64,000 nt of DNA, taken from Nocardioides sp. (GTDB taxonomy: Bacteria; Actinomycetota; Actinomycetes; Propionibacteriales; Nocardioidaceae). The stretch is from NCBI GenBank assembly GCA_037045645.1, contig JBAOIH010000001.1:248001-312000 (forward strand), read 5' to 3'. How positions within the stretch are numbered: the stretch's first letter is position 1; every line of letters starts with the position of its first letter. The notes under the pieces were generated by a model that saw only the letters and a program-made list of their open reading frames with translations, was not told the DNA's origin and searched no databases. The position numbers were made by a program, and so were the translations under genes. Of the stretch, positions 1 to 8,414 are shown piece after piece.

Positions 1-2
1 AA

Positions 3-617
3 GCGGCCAGTCGATGGGATCAGGTGATCACCCCCGGAGATTGGGCCGACGAGGTGCTGCATCGCGATCTCGGTGTGACCTCGCGCGCTCTGGGCTGGCC
101 GCGACACGATCGAGCAGGCGACGCGGACCTTCGGACGCAGGTGCGTACGGCTCTGGGCATCTCCGCCGATCAGCGGGTGGTGCTCGCGATCGCGAGGGAG
201 GGTGACGAGCCGTTGCCGTACGCCCGCCTGGCAGCCCGGCTGCCAGCCGATCACGTGTTGATGACCACCGCGCCGGTCGCGCACCTGCCGTTGTGCTGCC
301 TGGCACGCACGCCAGACCCGGCGCTGGCGATCGCCGCAGCCGACCTCGCCCTCGTGGGCCGCACCGACGTCCGCCTCGATGCTGCGGCGGCCGGGCTGCC
401 GATCCTGCTGTTCGGGCAAGGACACGCGGCGACGCTGCCAGGGCCGCGCTTGTCGACCGCCGACCTCCTCGACTCCGTGGCTGACCTCTGGGCTCCGGCG
501 CAGCGTGCCGCTGGTGACTGGCAGCGATTCCGCACGACCCGACTCCCACACGTCGACGGTGGGGCGGCACGCAGGCTGGCCGAGTTGGTCCTGGCCGCCC
601 AGCAGGTGCACGCGTGA
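3..617 (+). CDS. CDP-glycerol glycerophosphotransferase-like protein, C-terminal part
   Basis: The frame is open to the left edge, so this is the C-terminal ~204 residues of a longer protein. It shows the pattern of the TagF/TagB polymerase family: a WDQVITPGDWADEVL segment, then an LGWPRHD stretch (family: GYPRND), then an LGI....RVVLAIA strand, and near the end LALVGRTDVRLDAAAAGLPILLF, which corresponds to the nucleotide-binding region before the family's 'G.PI.f' motif. Such enzymes move glycerol- or ribitol-phosphate from a CDP donor to a growing wall polymer at the inner membrane face. The neighbouring CDP-ribitol synthase and Stealth genes fit this. Family is fairly sure; the substrate is inferred. 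The protein ends at TGA 615-617, 13 nt before the next gene. Confidence 0.6.
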   Translation, partial: AASRWDQVITPGDWADEVLHRDLGVTSRALGWPRHDRAGDADLRTQVRTALGISADQRVVLAIAREGDEPLPYARLAARLPADHVLMTTAPVAHLPLCCLARTPDPALAIAAADLALVGRTDVRLDAAAAGLPILLFGQGHAATLPGPRLSTADLLDSVADLWAPAQRAAGDWQRFRTTRLPHVDGGAARRLAELVLAAQQVHA

Positions 618-630
618 GAGGCTTGCCCGC

Positions 631-1624
631 GTGGGCGACGCAGTGACTTCGCAGGGACGTGAACTGGTCCTCGTCCTCGGACCTGGCCGCAGCGGTACGA
701 GCACGATGGCGGGCGCGCTGGCGCGCACCGGCTTCCAGGTGCCGGACGCCCTCGACGGCGACGACTCCAACCCGACCGGCTTCTACGAGCCCGCCTGGGC
801 GGTCGACTTCCACACCCGACTGCTGGAGCGGGTCTGCGTACACACTCTCGACGGTGACCCCGCCGCGTACGACGAACTCGCCAAGGTGCTCGCCGACCCC
901 GAACCTGGTGCCGAACTGACCGACTGGTTGGCGACCGAGCTGGCCGCGCACCCGCGGCTGGTGATCAAGGACCCGCGGCTGGTGTGGTTTCGCGACCTGT
1001 GGGTGACGGCGGCCCAGAGTGCCGGAGTCAGCCCCGCCTTCGTGGTGATGTTGCGACATCCGGCAGAGGTCTCGTCGAGCCGCAGCGAGTTCTACGACGC
1101 ACCCCAGGGCACGGCCGTCGCCGGGTGGATCAACGTCGTGCTGCTCACCGAGCGGTTGACGCGGGGGAGTCGTCGCGCGTTCGTGACGTATGCCGACCTG
1201 CTCACCGACTGGCGGCCCGTGCTGTCGACCATGAGTGCGCGTCTCGATCTCCATCTCGATCCTGCGCCGGACGTGTCAACGCATCCGATCGACGAGTTCA
1301 TCGACCCGGGAGCTGCGTCGACGCGAACCCGACTGGTCGGCGCTCGCCGTGCCCGCCTCGCTGCAGGATCTGGGCGATCGGACGTACGCGACCATCACCG
1401 AGTTGGCGTCGGCTGGGGACCAGGACTCGACCCGGGCCGCTCTGGACGCACTCGCCGAGGAGTACGCCCACGTGCACGCCGACGCGGTCGCGATCGCGCA
1501 CGCGCACTGGCGGCGCAAGGTTCGGCGCGCCCGACGAGCAGGCGTACGCGCGGGTGAGGAACGCGCCGCCTCCGAGGCGCCGGCCGCGTCGAAATGGTCC
1601 TGGCGCCGAGGCCGCTCGCGATGA
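631..1624 (+). CDS. P-loop sulfotransferase-like protein, frameshifted
   Basis: The N-terminal part reads ELVLVLGPGRSGTSTMAGALARTGF, a P-loop sulfotransferase 5'-phosphosulfate-binding loop, followed by DSNPTGFYEP and VVMLRHPAEV. It is closely similar in layout to the next gene. After IDEFIDP the frame is lost: removing one G from the GGG at 1308-1310 restores PELRRREPDWSALAVPASLQDLGDRTYATI and carries the gene to TGA 1622-1624, which overlaps the next ATG. As written, frame 1 instead runs to 1557 with a low-complexity Arg-rich tail. The GTG at 631 is the chosen start; GTG 643 is an alternative. The shift is either a real inactivating insertion or a sequencing error. It probably sulfates a surface glycan, which is inferred from the neighbours. 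Confidence 0.6.
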
Positions 1625-2694
1625 CGCGGCTGGTCCTGATCACCGGCACCGGCCGCAGTGGCACCAGCACGATGTCGGGCACTCTGCACCACCTGGGACT
1701 CACGGTGCCCGGCCCGTTCCTGGGTGCCAACGACTCCAACCCCAAAGGTTTCTTCGAATCCAAGTGGGCCGTCCGCTTCCACAAGCGGATCATCAAGGCC
1801 GCGGGTCTGCACGACATGGACGGCCGTCCCGATGCGTTCGAGTCCGCGCAGTCGCAGATCCGCCCGGCCGACCGGCGCAAGCTGGTCGAGTTCCTGGGCA
1901 AGCACGCGGCGGGAGTCGACCAGGTTGTGGTCAAGGATCCGCGGTCGGTGTGGGCCCAGCAGTTGTGGAAGGGCGCAGCCGAGGATGCCGGGCTCGACAT
2001 CGTGTTCATCACGATGCTGCGGCACCCGGCCGAGGTGATCGGCTCTCGCGCCACCTATTACGCCTCCTCGCTGGAGGCTCGGCAGCGGCGCAGCTATGAG
2101 ATCTTCAACCTGGTCCGCTGGATCAACCACTCGTTGCTCAGCGAACGCCAGACGCGCGGCGAGTCGCGCGCTTTCGTGCGTTACACCGACATGTTGGACG
2201 ACTGGCGTCCGGTGCTGTCAGGTCTGCGTGAGGGCCTGGGCCTGTCGTACGCCGTCGACATCGCCCAGGATCACACCGCGGTCGACGACTTCATCGACCC
2301 CGACCTGCGCCGGTTGCGCGTCACCTGGGACGACCTCGACGTGCCCGAGTCCGTACGCACTCTCGCCGACGAGATCTGGACCGCACTCAACACGCTGGCC
2401 GATCACGGCGGCGACGACGCGGGCGCGTCCACCCGGCTGGATGCGTGCCAGGCACGGTTCGAGGAACTCTTCGACGATGCCGCGTCGATCGCCCACGACG
2501 CCGTGCAGGAAGCGCGCATCGAGGGACGTCGGTTGGGAGCGGCCGAGGCGCGCGCCGAGATCGAGGCCGAGATGCGCGCCGAGGCCGCCGCCGCCGAGCG
2601 GCGTGACGGGCTCGACGGATTCGGCGGTCGTGAGTTGCTCAGTGCCCTGATGAGCCGCGTAACCCGTCGGGTCCGCCGCCGGCCCGGTGGCTGA
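1621..2694 (+). CDS. P-loop sulfotransferase-like protein
   Basis: The protein of about 357 residues starts at ATG 1621, overlapping the previous stop as ATGA. It opens with LVLITGTGRSGTSTMSGTLHHLG, the sulfotransferase P-loop, then DSNPKGFFESKWAVRFHK and a VVKDPRS strand with IVFITMLRHPAEVIGSR, the likely 3'-phosphate-binding strand and helix. The last ~100 residues are a charged Ala/Glu/Arg-rich helix, probably a coiled coil, ending in basic RRVRRRPGG. It is a paralogue of the upstream gene and likely shares its transcript. It is followed by a convergent gene and an inverted repeat. A PAPS-dependent transfer to a wall polymer or lipid glycan is inferred; the acceptor is unknown. Confidence 0.6.
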   Translation: MTRLVLITGTGRSGTSTMSGTLHHLGLTVPGPFLGANDSNPKGFFESKWAVRFHKRIIKAAGLHDMDGRPDAFESAQSQIRPADRRKLVEFLGKHAAGVDQVVVKDPRSVWAQQLWKGAAEDAGLDIVFITMLRHPAEVIGSRATYYASSLEARQRRSYEIFNLVRWINHSLLSERQTRGESRAFVRYTDMLDDWRPVLSGLREGLGLSYAVDIAQDHTAVDDFIDPDLRRLRVTWDDLDVPESVRTLADEIWTALNTLADHGGDDAGASTRLDACQARFEELFDDAASIAHDAVQEARIEGRRLGAAEARAEIEAEMRAEAAAAERRDGLDGFGGRELLSALMSRVTRRVRRRPGG

Positions 2695-2715
2695 GGAGGC
2701 CGGGGAGCGGCCGTT

Positions 2716-2757
2716 GGTGGTTTCGAGACGCTCACGGGCGTTCGCTCCTCAACCACC
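2716..2757. repeat. Inverted repeat between convergent genes
   Basis: Arms GGTGGTT and AACCACC bracket GAGACGCTC...GCTCCTC between two convergent genes. A partial match to the right half (GGCTCCTCAACCGCC) occurs near 3907. The position suits a bidirectional terminator or a small dispersed palindrome; there is no T-run. The rest of 2695-2870 holds a second weak dyad (GGAGACG...CGTCTCC near 2800) and no gene. Confidence 0.4.
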
Positions 2758-2870
2758 GAGAGGACGGCCCACCGGTCGTGGCCCGATTCCGAGTGGGCAC
2801 ACGGAGACGCTCGTGGTCTCGTTCACCGTCTCCTAGTGACCACTCGCGCACCTTGGCTGGTGCGACCTGA

Positions 2871-3887
2871 CTAGTGCCGGTGCCAGGCCGCGTGGATCAC
2901 GCGCCCGGTGACCTCGGGCGGCAACTGCGCGGGCCCACGCGGGCCGGTGCGTACGTCGAGCAGTGCCGAGAGATCCCCGACTACCCGATAGCCGGGTGCC
3001 TGCAACCCGGCGACGATCTCGGCGGCGAGTTCGCCGACGCGGGGCGCGTACTCCTCCGGCAGCGCGATCTTGTGCTCGCTCGGTCCGGGAGTGGTGCGCT
3101 TGAGTCGCACCCACGTACGCAATCGGTCGAGCGCGGGCCACACCGTGCGGGCCTCGCCGGCCGCATCGGCGGCCTCGTTGTCGGCGCGGAAGAGCAGGTT
3201 GAACTGCCGGATCGCCTCGATCTCCTCCCACGTCATCGACCGGTTGGCGCCGTCGTGGATCGGCTGCAACAGCCCGGGCGGGAGGTCGAGCATGTCGAGG
3301 AACGCCTCGGTCAACTGGGTGGGTTCGCGCGGATCGACTACCAGCAGCGTCAGTCGTTCCGGACCCACCACTCGTGCCCAACGGGCGGCCAGCACGTCGT
3401 GGCGGTGGCGCTGCCAGAAGCGCGCGCCGTACGCCCCGCTCGGCTCGTCGAGCACCGACGTGAGCCACTCGTCGAGGGTGTGTCCGGCGCCGGTCTGCAC
3501 GTGTTGTTGCCACTGGGAGGTCATCACGTTGGCCAGCGGTCGCAAGGTGACGACGACGCGGCAGTCGTCGACACCGAGGTCGGCCAGGATCGACGCGGCG
3601 GCGGCATCGTCGGCCTCGCACAGGAACTCACTCGACAAGAGCACCTTGTCGTGCGCGGCGGCTTTGCGCACCAGTCGGCGCCACTTCTTCAGTCCCGCGT
3701 CGCGCTCGGGACCCTCGGGCGTACGACCGGTCGCTGCCTTGACGGCGGCCGTGGGCTGCAACGAGGCACCCATGTAGTGGATCCCGTGCTCGTCCAGCAC
3801 TTCGCGGTTGCGGTGCATCACAGTCTGGATCGCCGTGGTGCCCGTCTTGAACGGTCCGATGTGGACGAGGACGGAGCGGTCGGTCAC
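2871..3887 (-). CDS. Sulfotransferase-family protein
   Basis: The 338-residue protein begins MTDRSVLVHIGPFKTGTTAIQTVMHRNREVL, in which HIGPFKTGTT is the classical PAPS-binding P-loop of bacterial sulfotransferases. Further features are VLLSSEFL, a VVVTLRPLANVMTSQWQQ segment (the 3'-phosphate-binding helix region) and TLLVVDPRE. It lies on the minus strand downstream of the Stealth gene, separated by 114 nt holding a 39-bp palindrome. A homologous layout (HIGPHKTGST, then SQWQE) is seen in the protein at 7212-8288, so these two form a second paralogue pair in the locus. The family call is good; the acceptor is unknown, but context points to a secreted glycopolymer. Confidence 0.65.
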   Translation of the reverse strand: MTDRSVLVHIGPFKTGTTAIQTVMHRNREVLDEHGIHYMGASLQPTAAVKAATGRTPEGPERDAGLKKWRRLVRKAAAHDKVLLSSEFLCEADDAAAASILADLGVDDCRVVVTLRPLANVMTSQWQQHVQTGAGHTLDEWLTSVLDEPSGAYGARFWQRHRHDVLAARWARVVGPERLTLLVVDPREPTQLTEAFLDMLDLPPGLLQPIHDGANRSMTWEEIEAIRQFNLLFRADNEAADAAGEARTVWPALDRLRTWVRLKRTTPGPSEHKIALPEEYAPRVGELAAEIVAGLQAPGYRVVGDLSALLDVRTGPRGPAQLPPEVTGRVIHAAWHRH

Positions 3888-3944
3888 CGGGACAGGCTAG
3901 CCGCGCGGCTCCTCAACCGCCGGGGCGAGCCCATCGACAACAAC

Positions 3945-3983
3945 GGGGAAGTTCGCAGTCACCCGGTGACAGTAAACTTCCCC
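3945..3983. promoter_or_regulatory. 39-bp nested palindrome between Stealth gene and sulfotransferase
   Basis: GGGGAAGTT (3945-3953) pairs with AACTTCCCC (3975-3983), and inside it GTCACC pairs with GGTGAC around C3964, with 4-nt unpaired bulges on both sides. The dyad lies downstream of one minus-strand gene and upstream of the next. It could be a terminator hairpin or a symmetric operator for the downstream sulfotransferase. The sequence cannot decide between these. Confidence 0.4.
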
Positions 3984-4001
3984 CTAGACCCGGCAGACGA
4001 G

Positions 4002-5726
4002 TCAAGCCCGCTCCCAGGGCGCACGCACGGGGTAGTAGGCAGTCAAGAAGTCGGCCAGCATCTCGTCGACCCGCTCGATCGGCAGGGCGTACGCGTGGTG
4101 GTCGCCCAGGCAGAGGAAGTCGAAGTCGCGAGCCCGAAGTGCCGCGAGACGCGGCTTCACGTTGGCCTCACTCAGATCCACGAACTCGTCGACCGCGTCC
4201 CCGACCACGGCAAGACCCGACAGCAGTCCGTAGTGCTGAGCCAGTGACGACAGCAGTGACACGTCGGTGGTCGCCCTGAACGGCGCGGCGGCCGTCCGCG
4301 CGATCGCGTCGGGGAACTCCGCCTCGATCAACTCCAACGTCGAACGCCGGTGCGGATGCGGGGTGTGCCGCATCGTGTGGGTGATCGCGACGCCGAAGCG
4401 CTCCAGCAGCAGGCGCCGGTTGTGGAAGGCGGCCATCGCGTACGGCCGGTCGTCGCTGCCCTCCAGGTCGAGCGTGAGATGCGAGACGTACGCCGCGGGC
4501 AGCCCGCCGGGGGAGAAGAACAGGTCGGGCGTCACCGGCCGCCCGAGCAGCACATCGTCGTTGAAGTAGACGAAGTGCTCGCTCAGCCCCTCGATGCGAT
4601 GCAACGCGGTCTCGATCGCGTGTGAGTTGAAGGTCGGCAACACCGACTCGTCGAGGATGTCGCGGTGGTCGACCACGTTGACCCGCTCGTCGGCCGCCAG
4701 CCAGGACGGCACCTGCTGATCGGTGACCAGATGGATGCGACGCACCCACGGCGCGAACAGGTGCACGCTGCGCATCGAATAACGCAGTTCGTCCCGACTG
4801 CGATAGCGCGCCTCGCCGGCGCTGCGCTCGTCGCTGGTCACCCCGAGCCGTGGGGCGCGGCGCGCCAGCCACTCGGGGTCCTCGCCGTCCACCCAGGTAT
4901 AGACGACATCGATCTCGAAGCGACTCGCGTCCGGCGCGGGCGTGGCCAGCAGCGGCAGCGTCTCGACGGGCAGCCCTGACACGACCGAGTCGACGAGGCG
5001 TTCGCCCGTCGGCACCTTGCGAGTGACGTGGTTGACCGAAGGGGCGAGCAGCGTGCCGTCGAGCCCGCGCGGCCAGAGCTCCAGGCGTACGTCCGCCCCC
5101 GCGCTCAGGTGGTCGGGCGAGTCGGCGGCACGAGGTGGGGTGAGCAGGACGCCTGCCGCGTCCGCGACGCCGAACTGGAAGAGCACGGGCGCACCAGACT
5201 CCGCTGGCACGACCACGATCGGCGGGGCGTCGCCGCGCGCGGGCACCACGAACGCAACGGCTGAGTCAGCGGCGGCCAACGCGCGCTGGAGCAGCTCTGC
5301 CCGCGCCATCGCGGGCGTCGTCTCGGCGGCAGGTCGTGCTGTCGCGATCTCCACAGTGACGACCCCCGGCGCCTCGACGAGGACTAAGGAGACGGGTCCG
5401 CCCGCTGCCGCGAGACTGAGCAACTCGCTCGCGATCGCCTCGACCGGCCACCCGAACACCCCCGCCCGCAACGTTGAGTTGCCCCTCCCGGGGCGTTGAG
5501 TTGGCCCTCCCGGGCCGTTGAGTTGGCCCTCCCGGGGCGCTGAGTCCCGCACGGCGACCCGATCGAGCACCCCCGTCTTGCGCGCAACCGCCCGAATCCG
5601 ACCGGCCTGTTTCCCGACGTCGACGAACTCCATCCGCCAGTTCGGCAACTGCGCAGCGATCAGCGCGAACCCTCGTACGACCCGGGCCGGCTGGAAGGCC
5701 CCCGAGACGACGAAGACCTCGCCCAC
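4002..5726 (-). CDS. Stealth-family sugar-phosphate transferase
   Basis: Conserved Stealth regions are clear: IDVVYTWVDGEDPEWLARR (CR1), YRSRDELRYSMRSVHLFAPWVRRIHLVTD (CR2), then FNSHAIETALHRIEGLSEHFVYFNDDVLLG (CR3), and a later LRARDFDFLCLGD region. Stealth proteins transfer hexose-1-phosphate or similar groups to build capsule or wall polymers. About 300 residues precede CR1 and look like a poorly conserved accessory domain. GTG 5726 is the likely start, 5 nt after the stop of the CDP-ribitol synthase, so the two are probably co-translated. A 22-bp repeat present three times (5472-5537) sits inside the N-terminal part and adds 22 residues in frame. The catalytic family is confident; donor and product are inferred. 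Confidence 0.75.
   Translation of the reverse strand: MGEVFVVSGAFQPARVVRGFALIAAQLPNWRMEFVDVGKQAGRIRAVARKTGVLDRVAVRDSAPREGQLNGPGGPTQRPGRGNSTLRAGVFGWPVEAIASELLSLAAAGGPVSLVLVEAPGVVTVEIATARPAAETTPAMARAELLQRALAAADSAVAFVVPARGDAPPIVVVPAESGAPVLFQFGVADAAGVLLTPPRAADSPDHLSAGADVRLELWPRGLDGTLLAPSVNHVTRKVPTGERLVDSVVSGLPVETLPLLATPAPDASRFEIDVVYTWVDGEDPEWLARRAPRLGVTSDERSAGEARYRSRDELRYSMRSVHLFAPWVRRIHLVTDQQVPSWLAADERVNVVDHRDILDESVLPTFNSHAIETALHRIEGLSEHFVYFNDDVLLGRPVTPDLFFSPGGLPAAYVSHLTLDLEGSDDRPYAMAAFHNRRLLLERFGVAITHTMRHTPHPHRRSTLELIEAEFPDAIARTAAAPFRATTDVSLLSSLAQHYGLLSGLAVVGDAVDEFVDLSEANVKPRLAALRARDFDFLCLGDHHAYALPIERVDEMLADFLTAYYPVRAPWERA
5472..5545 (-). repeat. Three tandem 22-bp repeats inside the Stealth gene
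   Basis: The unit CGTTGAGTTGGCCCTCCCGG plus two bases occurs at 5472-5493, 5494-5515 and 5516-5537, with a decayed partial copy to 5545. Since 22 is not a multiple of 3, each copy is read in a different frame, but three copies (66 bp) keep the host frame. The encoded stretch is Gly/Pro/Arg/Gln-rich and falls before the catalytic domain. Confidence 0.8.
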
Positions 5727-5731
5727 GACAA

Positions 5732-7162
5732 TCAGCCCTCGTCGAGCACGGCGCGGAAGGGATCGTCCTTGCGCAGGTCGATGATGTGGCCGGTCTGAGA
5801 GGACAACAAGACGTCCAGCGAGGACGAGGCCACGAATTCGGAACCCAACAGCGAGCCTTCCGGCTCGACGCCGAAGGCATTCGTACGCATGGGGGTCGCG
5901 GTGCGTTCGGGGTTCACGCAGTTGATGCGTACGCCGTCGGCTGCCCACTCGTCGGCCAGTGCCTGCGTCAGGTTGACCGTTGCGGCCTTGGCCGACGAAT
6001 ACAACGAATAGCCCGAGCGTCCCCGGGTGTAGGACGACGAGGTGTAGAGCAGCATCGATCCCTGGGTCTCGCGCAGGTGCGGGAAGAAGGTCTGGGCGAT
6101 GAAGACCGGTCCGAGATAGTTGATCTCGGTGGCGGCATAGATCGACTCCTCCGACGTCTCGACCAGCGTCGAGCGCGGCAGTACGCCTGCGGTGTTGACC
6201 ACGAAATCGACCCGGCCGGCCTCGGCGATCACGGTCTCGGCCGCCCTGACGATGTCCGCGCGCCGCGCGACGTCGGTGTTGGTCGTGGAGCGGGAGAAGC
6301 GGAAGACCCGCGCACCGTGCTTCTCGGCCAGATCGGCCAGGTCGCCGCCGATGCCATAACTGCCGCCGAAGACCACCATCGTCTTGCCCGCGAGCAGCTC
6401 GCGATAACCGGCCTCGTCGTGGGTCTCGGGACGGTCGTGGACGGTGAGTTGAAAGAGCTTGTCGACCAGATAGACGTCGATCGGCTCCGACACTTTCATG
6501 TTGCGCTCGTCGCCGTGGACGACCGTGATCGGCACGGCGGGCAGATAACGCAAGACCACGGTGCAGTCGTCGGTCGCTTGGAATTCGGGATCGCGCATAC
6601 CCAGGTCGTACGCCCGCTTCAACACGCTGGCCTTGAACGCCTGCGGTGTCTGGCCGCGCCGCAACCGGGCCCGCGGAGGGATGTCGGTGATCTGGTCCTG
6701 CTCGTCCACCTCGATGATCGTGTCGGCCGACGGGATCGCGACATCGACCGCCTGATAGGTCTCCAAGGCGTCGAAGCACTCCTGGATGATCCGCGGCGAC
6801 ACCAGCGGGCGTACGGCGTCGTGGAAGAGCACGTTGGCCTCGTCCGACCCCAGAGCGTCCAGGGCGCGCAGCGTGGTCTCGTTGCGAGTCGAGCCACCCT
6901 CGAGGATCCGGGTGACCTTGTCGTACGCCCCGCCGTTGACGATCGCGCGCACCGCATCGAGGTGGCCCGGCGTCATCATGATGATGATCTCGTCGACCGA
7001 CGGGTGCGCCTGGATCGTCGCCAGCGTGTGCTCCAGGATCGGCTTGCCTGCGATCTTGAGCAGTTGCTTGGGGGTGGAGAGCCCGATCCGGGCGCCGACG
7101 CCACCGGCGAGGATCACGGCGACATTGGGCAGGCGGGACTCGCCAGCGGGTTGCTCGGCCAT
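5732..7162 (-). CDS. Fused cytidylyltransferase / SDR reductase (CDP-ribitol synthase type)
   Basis: Residues ~10-235 form an IspD/TarI-type cytidylyltransferase (VAVILAGGVGARIGLSTPKQLLKIAGKPILEHTL, and later FHDAVRPLV). Residues ~240-476 form a short-chain dehydrogenase (MVVFGGSYGIGGDLADLA, NTAGVLP, catalytic YSLYSSAKAA). This order matches the bifunctional ribulose-5-phosphate reductase plus CDP-ribitol pyrophosphorylase known from Haemophilus Bcs1 and the separate TarI/TarJ pair. The product would be CDP-ribitol for a ribitol-phosphate polymer. ATG 7162 is the start; the divergent sulfotransferase begins 50 nt away, so promoters lie back to back. It is not the isoprenoid IspD, because of the fusion and the context. 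Confidence 0.75.
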   Translation of the reverse strand: MAEQPAGESRLPNVAVILAGGVGARIGLSTPKQLLKIAGKPILEHTLATIQAHPSVDEIIIMMTPGHLDAVRAIVNGGAYDKVTRILEGGSTRNETTLRALDALGSDEANVLFHDAVRPLVSPRIIQECFDALETYQAVDVAIPSADTIIEVDEQDQITDIPPRARLRRGQTPQAFKASVLKRAYDLGMRDPEFQATDDCTVVLRYLPAVPITVVHGDERNMKVSEPIDVYLVDKLFQLTVHDRPETHDEAGYRELLAGKTMVVFGGSYGIGGDLADLAEKHGARVFRFSRSTTNTDVARRADIVRAAETVIAEAGRVDFVVNTAGVLPRSTLVETSEESIYAATEINYLGPVFIAQTFFPHLRETQGSMLLYTSSSYTRGRSGYSLYSSAKAATVNLTQALADEWAADGVRINCVNPERTATPMRTNAFGVEPEGSLLGSEFVASSSLDVLLSSQTGHIIDLRKDDPFRAVLDEG

Positions 7163-7211
7163 GGGCTCACTCTGTCAGATCGGCACCGCAGTCGGCGGTA
7201 TCGTCCCCGTC

Positions 7212-8288
7212 ATGCAGCCCGGTCTCCTCCTCCCGCCTGGGACCAGGCTGATCCACATCGGCCCGCACAAGACCGGCAGCACCGTCCTCCAGGCCGCGAT
7301 GCACGAGCGCCGCGACGCCCTCGCCGCTGCCGGAGTGGCGTACGCAGGTCGCGGCGCGCGCGCTCGCAAGGCCGGCTGGGCGCTCGGGCTGCGTCGGCTC
7401 AACCGCGACACCCGTGGCAACGGGATGGAGCATTGGCAGGCATTGGTCGCCGACGTCGAGAACGCGGGCGATCGACGCGTCTGCATCAGCAACGAGGCCT
7501 TCGGCAGCGCCGAACCCGACCAGATCCGCACCATCGTGACCGACCTCGGAGGCGCCGCGCCCCACGTGGTCGCCGTGGCGCGCGGGTTGAGCGGCTATCT
7601 CCCGTCGCAGTGGCAGGAGCGGGTCAAGGCTGGGCTCGCGATGCCGTACGACGAGTGGTTGCAGGAGGTGCTCGCCGATCCGGACCGCGACGTCTGCCTG
7701 GATCCGCACGCGCCGGAGTTCAGCCGCGAGCGTTACAACGTCTGGTACGCCCACGACACGGGAGCGCTGGTCCGGCGGTGGACGCAGATCGTGGGAGCCG
7801 ACAACTTCACGCTGATCATCAGCGATGACGCGGACCGCGGCCTGCTGCCGCGCACCTTCGAGACCATGCTCGGCCTGCCCGCGGACACGCTCACCCCGCC
7901 GCCGACGCGCAGCAACACCAGTCTGCCGTGGGAGCAGGTCGAGTTGATCCGGGCCGTCAACCAGGCCCTGGTCGACGCCGGTCTGGACGACAGCACCCGT
8001 CGTGACCTCGTCGCACGAGGAGCCGTACCCGCGCTCACCTCGCTCGAGCGCACCGCTTCGAGCCACGCGCCGCAGCCCGAGTGGGCCTCCCCGCTGCTCG
8101 CCACCTGGGGACAGCGCCGCGTCGAGGGGCTGCGCGAGAGCGGCATCCGGATCGTCGGTGAGGTCGAGCGACTCTGTGCGAACGCACCCGCACACGAAGC
8201 GCCGGCCCCGGATCGAGTCGAGACTCCAGGCCGCCGCCGCCGCGATCGCGGCTGTCGTACGCAAGGCTGCTTCGTCCAGAGCTTGTGA
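7212..8288 (+). CDS. Sulfotransferase-family protein
   Basis: The 358-residue protein starts at ATG 7212 (MQPGLLLPPGTRLIHIGPHKTGSTVLQAAMHERRDAL). HIGPHKTGST is a PAPS-binding P-loop, and VVAVARGLSGYLPSQWQERV corresponds to the 3'-phosphate-binding region. It resembles the protein at 2871-3887 in both motifs and in the LPWEQVELIRAVNQ segment (there, MTWEEIEAIRQFN). It is transcribed divergently from the CDP-ribitol synthase. It is probably a fourth modifying sulfotransferase of the polymer locus, with unknown acceptor. The C-terminal ~30 residues are Arg-rich and may be disordered. The stretch 8289-8414 carries the promoter region of the next operon and no gene. Confidence 0.65.
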   Translation: MQPGLLLPPGTRLIHIGPHKTGSTVLQAAMHERRDALAAAGVAYAGRGARARKAGWALGLRRLNRDTRGNGMEHWQALVADVENAGDRRVCISNEAFGSAEPDQIRTIVTDLGGAAPHVVAVARGLSGYLPSQWQERVKAGLAMPYDEWLQEVLADPDRDVCLDPHAPEFSRERYNVWYAHDTGALVRRWTQIVGADNFTLIISDDADRGLLPRTFETMLGLPADTLTPPPTRSNTSLPWEQVELIRAVNQALVDAGLDDSTRRDLVARGAVPALTSLERTASSHAPQPEWASPLLATWGQRRVEGLRESGIRIVGEVERLCANAPAHEAPAPDRVETPGRRRRDRGCRTQGCFVQSL

Positions 8289-8414
8289 CCCAGGCTTGTG
8301 ATTCAGCCCACTGCCGCGGGCGGTTCCCGCGCGGGACGAGTCAGACGTACGCTGGCGTTGCTCCAGCAAGTAGTCCGGTACCCCTCGTGGACTGGAACGA
8401 AAGGTCTGACCGCA

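Noticed and set aside
28..1254. Long antisense open frame across the first sulfotransferase
   Set aside because: The translated product is Arg/Pro/Gly-rich low-complexity sequence typical of shadow frames. The plus strand holds recognisable domains.
5732..7162. Isoprenoid IspD
   Set aside because: The cytidylyltransferase is fused to an SDR domain and lies among wall-polymer genes, which fits CDP-ribitol synthesis instead.
5786..7828. 680-codon plus-strand frame over the CDP-ribitol synthase and next gene
   Set aside because: It crosses two genuine genes on opposite strands and encodes no recognisable motif; the real proteins have clear catalytic signatures.
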